A stretch of DNA of 64,000 nt, from NCBI GenBank assembly GCA_964057225.1, contig OZ059894.1, positions 12,720,131 to 12,784,130 on the forward strand, written 5' to 3'. Both the position numbers and the translations under genes were made by a program. The stretch comes from Auanema rhodensis. Taxonomy: Eukaryota > Nematoda > Chromadorea > Rhabditida > Rhabditidae. The notes under the pieces were generated by a model. That model made no database searches. It was not told the DNA's origin and saw only the letters and a list, made by a program, of their open reading frames with translations. Shown piece by piece: positions 1-8,760 of the stretch (positions within the stretch are counted from its first letter, which is position 1; each line of letters starts with the position of its first letter).

Positions 1-853
1 TCGAGATTATTGTAAAATTTAAAATTGTTCCAAGAAACATGATTAAATGAAGAAAATAGAGTAAAATGAATTGGAAAATTTTAAAATATTTTCATGTTTT
101 ATTTTTTGAGTATCAAAATATTTGAAATTATATCTTCTTTACTGTTAAAAACATTATTAAATGAATGATTTGTTTCAAAATTATTGTAAAAATTTAAAAT
201 TGTTCCAAGAAACATGATTAAATGAAGAAAATAGAGTAAAATGAATTGGAAAATTATAAAATATTTTCATGTTTTATTTCTTGAGTATCAAAATATTCAA
301 ACTTTTTTTTTCACTGTTTAAAATCTTAATGAACGAATGAATTGTTTCAAAACTATTGTAAAAATTTGAGATTGTTTCAAAATACGTGATTAAATGAAGA
401 AAATGGAATAAAATGAATTGGAAAATTATAAAATATTTCCATGTTTTATTTTCTTAGTATCAGAAAATTCAATTTAAGATCGTTTTAAATGTTTCAAATC
501 TTAATGAACGAATGAATTGTTTCAAAACTATTGTAAAAATATGAGATTGTTTCAAAATACGTGATTAAATGAAGGAAATGGAGTAAAATGAATTTTAAAA
601 TTATAAAATATTTTCATGTTTTATTTCTTGAGTTTCAAAATATTCAAACTTTTTTTTTCACTGTTTAAAATCTTAATGAACGAATGAATTGTTTCAAAAC
701 TATTGTAAAAATATGAGATTGTTTCAAAATACGTGATTAAATGAAGAAAATGGAGTAAAATGAATTGGAAAATTATAAAATATTTTCATGTTTTATTTCT
801 TGAGTTTCAAAATATTCAAACTTTTTTTTTTCACTGTTTAAAATCTCAATGAA

Positions 854-1026
854 CGAATGAATTGTTTCAAAACTATTGTAAAAATATGAGATTGTTTCAA
901 AATACGTGATTAAATGAAGAAAATGGAGTAAAATGAATTGGAAAATTATAAAATATTTTCATGTTTTATTTCTTGAGTTTCAAAATATTCAAACTTTTTT
1001 TTTTCACTGTTTAAAATCTTAATGAA
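854..1026 (+). repeat. Representative type A satellite monomer (173 bp)
   Basis: Type A is marked by cttgagtttc (or gagtatc), a run of 9-10 T residues, and cactgtttaaaatc in the variable part. Four TTTCAAAA or TTTAAAA motifs occur per monomer; counting from aattg as base 1 they start at about 6, 36, 119 and 151. Variants include gagtaaaatg or gagcaaaatg, and cttaatg or cttacag before the next monomer. The length differences between A copies come mainly from the T run. The strand label is only a reading convention. Confidence 0.9.
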
Positions 1027-1201
1027 CGAATGAATTGTTTCAAAACTATTGTAAAAATATGAGATTGTTTCAAAATACGTGATTAAATGAAGAAAATGGA
1101 GTAAAATGAATTGGAAAATTATAAAATATTTCCATGTTTTATTTTTTTAGTATCAGAAAATTCAAATTAAGATCGTTTTTAATGTTTCAAATCTCAATGA
1201 A
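1027..1201 (+). repeat. Representative type B satellite monomer (175 bp)
   Basis: Type B shares the conserved part with type A but has tttccatg in place of ttttcatg. Its variable part contains tagtatcagaaaattc, then aattaagatcg, then atgtttcaaatc. Sub-versions differ in ttttcttag or tttttttag, caaattaag or gaattaag, and gttttcaatg or gtttttaatg. The copies ending in gaattaatcg form a clear subfamily, for example the monomer boundaries at 1550, 15487, 16878 and 18442. Confidence 0.9.
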
Positions 1202-4200
1202 CGAATGAATTGTTTCAAAACTATTGTAAAAATATGAGATTGTTTCAAAATACGTGATTAAATGAAGAAAATGGAGCAAAATGAATTGGAAAATTATAAA
1301 ATATTTTCATGTTTTATTTCTTGAGTATCAAAATATTTAAACTTTTTTTTTTCACTGTTTAAAATCTTACAGAACGAATGAATTGTTTCAAAACTATTGT
1401 AAAAATTTGAGATTGTTTCAAAATACGTGATTAAATGAAGAAAATGGAGTAAAATGAATTGGAAAATTATAAAATATTTCCATGTTTTATTTTCTTAGTA
1501 TCAGAAAATTCAAATTAAGATCGTTTTCAATGTTTCAAATCTTAATGAACGAATTAATCGTTTCAAAACTATTGTAAAAATATGAGATTGTTTCAAAATA
1601 CGTGATTAAATGAAGAAAATAGAGTAAAATGAATTGGAATATTATAAAATATTTTCATGTTTTATTTCTTGAGTATCAAAATATTCAAACTTTTTTTTTT
1701 CACTGTTTAAAATCTTAATGAACGAATGAATTGTTTCAAAACTATTGTAAAAATATGAGATTGTTTCAAAATACGTGATTAAATGAAGGAAATGGAGTAA
1801 AATGAATTGGAAAATTATAAAATATTTTCATGTTTTATTTCTTGAGTTTCAAAATATTCAAACTTTTTTTTTTCACTGTTTAAAATCTTAATGAACGAAT
1901 GAATTGTTTCAAAACTATTGTAAAAATTTGAGATTGTTTCAAAATACGTGATTAAATGAAGAAAATGGAGTAAAATGAATTGGAAAATTATAAAATATTT
2001 CCATGTTTTATTTTTTTAGTATCAGAAAATTCAAATTAAGATCGTTTTTAATGTTTCAAATCTCAATGAACGAATGAATTGTTTCAAAACTATTGTAAAA
2101 ATATGAGATTGTTTCAAAATACGTGATTAAATGAAGAAAATGGAGTAAAATGAATTGGAAAATTATAAAATATTTTCATGTTTTATTTCTTGAGTTTCAA
2201 AATATTCAAACTTTTTTTTTTCACTGTTTAAAATCTTAATGAACGAATGAATTGTTTCAAAACTATTGTAAAAATTTGAGATTGTTTCAAAATACGTGAT
2301 TTAATGAAGAAAATAGAGTAAAATGAATTGGAAAATTATAAAATATTTTCATGTTTTATTTTTTTAGTATCAGAAAATTCAAATTAAGATCGTTTTTAAT
2401 GTTTCAAATCTTAATGAACGAATGAATTGTTTCAAAACTATTGTAAAAATATGAGATTGTTTCAAAATACGTGATTAAATGAAGAAAATGGAGTAAAATG
2501 AATTGGAAAATTATAAAATATTTTCATTTTTTATTTCTTGAGTATCAAAATATTCAAAATTATATCTTTTTTACTGTTAAAAACATTATTAACTGGATGA
2601 TTTGTTTGGAAATTATTGTAAAAATATGAGATTGTTTCAAAATACGTGATTAAATGAAGAAAATGGAGCAAAATGAATTGGAAAATTATAAAATATTTTC
2701 ATGTTTTATTTCTTGAGTATCAAAATATTTAAACTTTTTTTTTTCACTGTTTAAAATCTTACAGAACGAATGAATTATTTCAAAACTATTGTAAAAATTT
2801 GAGATTGTTTCAAAATTTGTGATTAAATGAAGAAAATGGAGTAAAATGAATTGGAAAATTATAAAATATTTCCATGTTTTATTTTCTTAGTATCAGAAAA
2901 TTCGAATTAAGATCGTTTTCAATGTTTCAAATCTTAATGAACGAATTAATTGTTTCAAAACTATTGTAAAAATATGAGATTGTTTCAAAATACGTGATTA
3001 AATGAAGAAAATGGAGTAAAATGAATTGGAAAATTATAAAATATTTCCATGTTTTATTTTTTTAGTATCAGAAAATTCAAATTAAGATCGTTTTTAATGT
3101 TTCAAATCTCAATGAACGAATGAATTGTTTCAAAACTATTGTAAAAATATGAGATTGTTTCAAAATACGTGATTAAATGAAGAAAATGGAGTAAAATGAA
3201 TTGGAAAATTATAAAATATTTTCATGTTTTATTTCTTGAGTTTCAAAATATTCAAACTTTTTTTTTTCACTGTTTAAAATCTTAATGAACGAATGAATTG
3301 TTTCAAAACTATTGTAAAAATATGAGATTGTTTCAAAATACGTGATTAAATGAAGAAAATGGAGTAAAATGAATTGGAAAATTATAAAATATTTTCATGT
3401 TTTATTTCTTGAGTTTCAAAATATTCAAACTTTTTTTTTTCACTGTTTAAAATCTTAATTAACGAATGAATTGTTTCAAAACTATTGTAAAAATATGAGA
3501 TTGTTTCAAAATACGTGATTAAATGAAGAAAATGGAGTAAAATGAATTGGAAAATTATAAAATATTTCCATGTTTTATTTTTTTAGTATCAGAAAATTCA
3601 AATTAAGATCGTTTTTAATGTTTCAAATCTCAATGAACGAATGAATTGTTTCAAAACTATTGTAAAAATATGAGATTGTTTCAAAATACGTGATTAAATG
3701 AAGAAAATGGAGCAAAATGAATTGGAAAATTATAAAATATTTTCATGTTTTATTTCTTGAGTATCAAAATATTTAAACTTTTTTTTTTCACTGTTTAAAA
3801 TCTCAATGAACGAATGAATTGTTTCAAAACTATTGTAAAAATATGAGATTGTTTCAAAATACGTGATTAAATGAAGAAAATGGAGTAAAATGAATTGGAA
3901 AATTATAAAATATTTTCATGTTTTATTTCTTGAGTTTCAAAATATTCAAACTTTTTTTTTTCACTGTTTAAAATCTTACAGAACGAATGAATTGTTTCAA
4001 AACTATTGTAAAAATTTGAGATTGTTTCAAAATACGTGATTAAATGAAGAAAATGGAGTAAAATGAATTGGAAAATTATAAAATATTTCCATGTTTTATT
4101 TTCTTAGTATCAGAAAATTCGAATTAAGATCGTTTTCAATGTTTCAAATCTTAATGAACGAATTAATTGTTTCAAAACTATTGTAAAAATATGAGATTGT

Positions 4201-5215
4201 TTCAAAATACGTGATTAAATGAAGAAAATGGAGTAAAATGAATTGGAAAATTATAAAATATTTCCATGTTTTATTTTTTTAGTATCAGAAAATTCAAATT
4301 AAGATCGTTTTTAATGTTTCAAATCTCAATGAACGAATGAATTGTTTCAAAACTATTGTAAAAATATGAGATTGTTTCAAAATACGTGATTAAATGAAGA
4401 AAATGGAGTAAAATGAATTGGAAAATTATAAAATATTTTCATGTTTTATTTCTTGAGTTTCAAAATATTCAAACTTTTTTTTTTCACTGTTTAAAATCTT
4501 AATGAACGAATGAATTGTTTCAAAACTATTGTAAAAATATGAGATTGTTTCAAAATACGTGATTAAATGAAGAAAATGGAGTAAAATGAATTGGAAAATT
4601 ATAAAATATTTTCATGTTTTATTTCTTGAGTTTCAAAATATTCAAACTTTTTTTTTTCACTGTTTAAAATCTTACAGAACGAATGAATTGTTTCAAAACT
4701 ATTGTAAAAATTTGAGATTGTTTCAAAATACGTGATTAAATGAAGAAAATGGAGTAAAATGAATTGGAAAATTATAAAATATTTCCATGTTTTATTTTCT
4801 TAGTATCAGAAAATTCAAATTAAGATCGTTTCTAATGTTTCAAATCTTAATGAACGAATTAATTGTTTCAAAACTATTGTAAAAATATGAGATTGTTTCA
4901 AAATACGTGATTAAATGAAGAAAATAGAGTAAAATGAATTGGAATATTATAAAATATTTTCATGTTTTATTTCTTGAGTATCAAAATATTCAAACTTTTT
5001 TTTTTCACTGTTTAAAATCTTAATGAACGAATGAATTGTTTCAAAACTATTGTAAAAATTTGAGATTGTTTCAAAATACGTGATTAAATGAAGAAAATAG
5101 AGTAAAATGAATTGGAAAATTATAAAATATTTTCATGTTTTATTTTTTGAGTATCAAAATAATTAAAATTATATCTACTTTACTGTTAAAAACATTATTA
5201 ACTGGATGATTTGTT

Positions 5216-6453
5216 TCGAAATTATTGTAAAATTTAAAATTGTTCCAAGAAACATGATTAAATGAAGAAAATAGAGTAAAATGAATTGGAAAATTTTAAA
5301 ATATTTTCATGTTTTATTTTTTGAGTATCAAAATATTTGAAATTATATCTTCTTTACTGTTAAAAACATTATTAAATGAATGATTTGTTTCAAAATTATT
5401 GTAAAAATTTAAAATTGTTCCAAGAAACATGATTAAATGAAGAAAATAGAGTAAAATGAATTGGAAAATTATAAAATATTTTCATGTTTTATTTCTTGAG
5501 TATCAAAATATTCAAACTTTTTTTTTCACTGTTTAAAATCTTAATGAACGAATGAATTGTTTCAAAACTATTGTAAAAATTTGAGATTGTTTCAAAATAC
5601 GTGATTAAATGAAGAAAATGGAATAAAATGAATTGGAAAATTATAAAATATTTCCATGTTTTATTTTCTTAGTATCAGAAAATTCAATTTAAGATCGTTT
5701 TTAATGTTTCAAATCTTAATGAACGAATGAATTGTTTCAAAACTATTGTAAAAATATGAGATTGTTTCAAAATACGTGATTAAATGAAGGAAATGGAGTA
5801 AAATGAATTGGAAAATTATAAAATATTTTCATGTTTTATTTCTTGAGTTTCAAAATATTCAAACTTTTTTTTTCACTGTTTAAAATCTTAATGAACGAAT
5901 GAATTGTTTCAAAACTATTGTAAAAATATGAGATAAATTCAAAATACGTGATTAAATGAAGAAAATGGAGTAAAATGAATTGGAAAATTATAAAATATTT
6001 TCATGTTTTATTTCTTGAGTTTCAAAATATTCAAACTTTTTTTTTTCACTGTTTGAAATCTTAATGAACGAATGAATTGTTTCAAAACTATTGTAAAAAT
6101 ATGAGATTGTTTCAAAATACGTGATTAAATGAAGAAAATGGAGTAAAATGAATTGGAAAATTATAAAATATTTTCATGTTTTATTTCTTGAGTTTCAAAA
6201 TATTCAAACTTTTTTTTTTCACTGTTTAAAATCTTAATGAACGAATGAATTGTTTCAAAACTATTGTAAAAATATGAGATTGTTTCAAAATACGTGATTA
6301 AATGAAGAAAATGGAGTAAAATGAATTGGAAAATTATAAAATATTTCCATGTTTTATTTTTTTAGTATCAGAAAATTCAAATTAAGATCGTTTTTAATGT
6401 TTCAAATCTCAATGAACGAATGAATTGTTTCAAAACTATTGTAAAAATATGAG
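5216..6453 (+). repeat. Copy 2 of the 5215-bp-spaced duplication, ends at the element
   Basis: Homologous to 1-1238 with a few substitutions, such as gagataaattc near 5931 where copy 1 has gagattgtttc, and ctgtttgaaatc near 6050. It ends at gag (6451-6453), directly before the TG that opens the LTR. The differences show that the two copies have diverged slightly since duplication. Confidence 0.85.
6423..6453 (+). repeat. 31-bp direct repeat at the left element junction
   Basis: The last 31 bp of satellite before the LTR (aattgtttca to aatatgag) are repeated exactly at 15145-15175. Compared with the uninterrupted paralogue, where this segment occurs once at 1208-1238, the second copy is extra. 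It is the functional equivalent of a target-site duplication but much longer than expected from an LTR integrase. Confidence 0.8.
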
Positions 6454-6528
6454 TGTGCGAACGCACTCCATCTTTCCTATACTCTTTTTGGACAACGATG
6501 CACTTTATTCCCACTATTTTATTCACCT

Positions 6529-6537
6529 ATGACTCAT
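6529..6537 (+). promoter_or_regulatory. ATGACTCAT motif 1 in U3 (bZIP/AP-1-like)
   Basis: A perfect nine-base ATGACTCAT, the palindromic consensus bound by AP-1/Gcn4-type bZIP proteins. It is the first of three identical copies in the LTR, all upstream of the TATA box. A role as an enhancer is inferred from the repetition and position. Confidence 0.55.
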
Positions 6538-6734
6538 ACGTGAAGCACACACACATGCAAGTTTATCCGATTACTCACCAGATGTTCCTTCATTATTGTC
6601 TCTTAAACACATCTATCCATCTTAACCTTTTATGTTAATCTTGTTCTCTTATTGCCTATAGTCTATTTTAATCTTAAGAATTCGTTTAGCTTAATCAATA
6701 ATCTTGTAAGTTGCAATCGAGGTCTAAATGGCTC

Positions 6735-6743
6735 ATGACTCAT
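6735..6743 (+). promoter_or_regulatory. ATGACTCAT motif 2 in U3 (bZIP/AP-1-like)
   Basis: Second exact ATGACTCAT copy, about 300 bp upstream of the TATA box. The flanking bases differ from those of copies 1 and 3, so the nine-mer itself is what is shared, not a longer duplication. Confidence 0.55.
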
Positions 6744-6795
6744 TCGCCCACTCGCGCATCCTGCAAAATCTGGGAAATGCCGCACAGGATAAGAC

Positions 6796-6804
6796 ATGAC
6801 TCAT
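6796..6804 (+). promoter_or_regulatory. ATGACTCAT motif 3 in U3 (bZIP/AP-1-like)
   Basis: Third exact copy, 61 bp downstream of the second and about 240 bp upstream of the TATA box. Three perfect nine-mers within 276 bp is well above chance. Confidence 0.55.
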
Positions 6805-7036
6805 CTACACTTAGCCTGCCCCCACAACTTACAGCAGAAGGCACATTCAATCTGTGGCAAAATGCTGTATTCTCTCTATATTCTATTCTATTCTAATATT
6901 CAGCCCACGTATCTATTATTCCTAGATTATTTTATATTTCATTTATTATATATTATTTCGTATTCTTGTTGTAAATTATTTCTCTATTTCTTCATGCCAT
7001 CATTAATATGTATTGTATATCGCCCGGTAGAATTCG

Positions 7037-7044
7037 TATATAAG
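7037..7044 (+). promoter_or_regulatory. TATA box of the LTR promoter
   Basis: TATATAAG lies about 160 bp upstream of the AATAAA signal. Initiation would be expected near 7065-7075, where the sequence is pyrimidine-rich (cccattcttcacc). From that point to 7266 there is no ATG, so the first AUG of the transcript is the one at 7267. The start point itself is inferred. Confidence 0.65.
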
Positions 7045-7201
7045 CTCGCAGCTTTTCCCATTCTTCACCTCTTGATCCAACGACCGCTCCAAGCGTCGTT
7101 CTGCTGTTGCTGCTGCTCCATATTTACTTTGTATTCTTGCTTCGTATCGTATTCATCTATATTCCTATTTTTGTCACTGTTGTCTTTACCAGTTCTCTCT
7201 T

Positions 7202-7207
7202 AATAAA
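7202..7207 (+). terminator. AATAAA polyadenylation signal in R
   Basis: A canonical AATAAA. In an intact element the copy in the 3' LTR would direct 3' end formation. Here only the 5' copy survives, so any transcript reading through the body has no element-encoded poly(A) site downstream and would continue into satellite. Confidence 0.65.
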
Positions 7208-7266
7208 TCGTTGTCCAAGTAACCTAGCGTTCTCGTTCTCTACACTTCAAATCCACTGAACCACCC

Positions 7267-8760
7267 ATGCCTGTTTTACGCTCTCCTACTTCAAAGGACT
7301 CCAGTCAAAACATGGTGCATGAGGCCGAGGCTTCCGATACCTCTCGGGCCAACGCTTGGATCGCTAGGTGTACTTCGTTTTTGACTAAGCTTCAAAAACA
7401 GGACGGACGAAGAAAATCTTTCATGACTCGTCAAATCAATCTCCAGTCAAACAAAATGACCTGGATGATTGAACTTCGTGAAAAAGAGATGCTGGCTATT
7501 GACCTTGACATCAACATGATCAACTCCCTCATTGAGGAGTTGAACAATATTACCGAAGATCTTAACTCTGAAGATCAAGAGAGAATCCTCGCTAACGAGG
7601 ATACTCTCCGGAGACACATATCCACCCTACGTGGATATACCTCCGCGCTAAGAGACCAAGTCTCTGCAATGCGAGCTCAAGACCCGGAAGAAGAACAAAC
7701 TTCTTCTGCGCCGTCTGCCCAGCCCATTGCCAACATTCCGCTCACAACTGAAGTTCAGAGGCCAGACCTCACCCAACCGACTCAAGCTCAGTTGGGAAAC
7801 GAACCGCTACCAATAGCGTACAGGGAGTCCTACAGACTGAGACCCACGGTCAAACCTGTAGACATCCCTAAGTTTGACGGAAATGTGAAGAACTGGCGCA
7901 ACTTCTGGAGTTTGTTCAACCGACTCATCCACTCGGCTAACATACCGACAATCGAGAAATTTAACTACCTACGCCAATCTCTTGTCGGTGAAGCAGCCGC
8001 TCAGCTCTCTTCGTTCCCAACGAACGAAGACTCCTATGACGCTGCCGTCTGCTTCCTCCATGATTTGTACGATGACAACGACAACATCCTCCAACACCTA
8101 ATGTTGGATTTCGTACAAATCCAACCACGCTCCACGAGCAACAGAGACCTTCTGTTCATGGCCGACAAGATATCCGGTATCTTTCGCCAAACAGAAACCA
8201 ATCCACACGAAGCGCTAAACGCTCTTGCTATTGTACTTCTACACAGCAAGCTACCAGGCAGCATTATTCAAGAGCTCTACAAAACGCTCGACACAAGGCC
8301 CAGCATTGGAACACTAGTATCGACACTTCAAAGATACCTTCGCCAACAAAACAAGGTAAAAATCTTTGCTGCTGATCGATTTGAGAAACCCATCCAACGT
8401 CCAAACAGCTTCACAGGCCCAAGGCCCAACAACGTGTCGACACCTCAGCGCCCACGACCTGAGATGAGAAAAACAGCAGCAAAAACAACAAGCTGCATCT
8501 TCTGTCAGAAACCCCACGCTCCCTGGGACTGCGACACTCCGAAGACGAAGAAAGAACGTCAGACCATTCTGACTCAAGAAAAACGCTGCCACAACTGTCT
8601 ACGCAAGTCTCACAACACAGAGAACTGCCCCAGCAAACGCACATGCTCCAAGTGTGGCGAAAAACACTTGGAAGTCCTCTGCTACGGAAGAAAGAAGACT
8701 TCCAAAGTGAATATGTTAAGCAGCACTCCCATGGAAGATGATTACAACGAGGAAGAACAC
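7267..8760 (+). other. Gag region: capsid-like DUF1759 and three zinc knuckles
   Basis: Residues 1-150 are polar and helical, probably coiled-coil. The stretch from FDG at 203-205 through about 350 matches the DUF1759 Gag domain of BEL/Pao elements, with the typical KFDGNVKNW-type opening followed by a Leu-rich helical body. Residues 410-472 hold three nucleocapsid knuckles: CX2CX3HX4C at 410, CX2CX4HX4C at 441 and CX2CX3HX4C at 460. These would bind the genomic RNA during assembly in the cytoplasm. The Gag/protease border is not visible and is placed by eye. Confidence 0.85.

Larger units (their letters stand above)
1..1238 (+). repeat. Copy 1 of a 5215-bp-spaced duplication; empty-site paralogue
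   Basis: This stretch matches 5216-6453 at a constant offset of 5215 bp (30 monomers). Matching landmarks are the divergent aaaattgttcc motifs at 21 and 196 versus 5236 and 5411, the single gaaggaaatgg monomer, and identical T-run lengths. The match continues without a break past 1238 here, but in copy 2 it is interrupted at 6453 by the retroelement and resumes after 15175. Copy 1 therefore shows what the site looked like before insertion. Confidence 0.85.
1..6453. repeat. Satellite array, left block (173-175 bp monomer)
   Basis: This block consists entirely of head-to-tail AT-rich monomers, and no gene is seen in it. Successive copies of the landmark cgaatgaatt start at 681, 854, 1027, 1202 and 1375, giving spacings of 173, 173, 175 and 173 bp. 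Each monomer has a strongly conserved part of about 115 bp, running from the attgtttcaaaactattg segment through tttYcatgttttattt, and a variable part of about 58 bp that comes in several versions. The left end and 5160-5430 hold more divergent monomers carrying aaaattgttccaagaaacatg, absent elsewhere in the window. Stops occur in all frames, and no long ORF lies here. The array runs off the left edge of the window. The function is unknown; centromeric or heterochromatic DNA is possible but nothing in the sequence proves it. Confidence 0.97.
6454..7312 (+). repeat. 5' LTR (3' boundary inferred)
   Basis: The left edge is exact: satellite stops at 6453 and the element begins TGTGCG. Within the first 13 bases GTGCG (6455-6459) and CGCAC (6462-6466) form a short inverted repeat. 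The proposed right edge is CA at 7311-7312, immediately followed by TGGTGCAT, the usual LTR-to-primer-site arrangement. This gives 859 bp, with U3 up to about 7065, R to about 7225, and U5 to 7312. Because the 3' LTR is missing, the right edge cannot be checked by comparison inside this window. An alternative is an edge at the CA inside cacttca near 7248-7249, but no TGG follows it. The short open frames in this region (for example 6453-6638, 6711-6896 and 6796-7203) look like chance ORFs. Confidence 0.7.

Noticed and set aside
1..6453. CRISPR-like repeat-spacer array
   Set aside because: The whole 173-175 bp unit repeats with no unique spacers, and the context is eukaryotic satellite.
6449..6453. 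Conventional 5-bp target duplication (atgag)
   Set aside because: The bases directly after the element (aattg at 15145) do not repeat the five bases before it. The shared sequence is the full 31-bp segment instead.
6453..7203. Short plus-strand ORFs in the LTR (61, 61 and 135 codons)
   Set aside because: They lie upstream of or across the promoter, TATA box and R region, have low-complexity Phe/Tyr/Cys-rich translations and overlap each other. They look like chance frames in an LTR.
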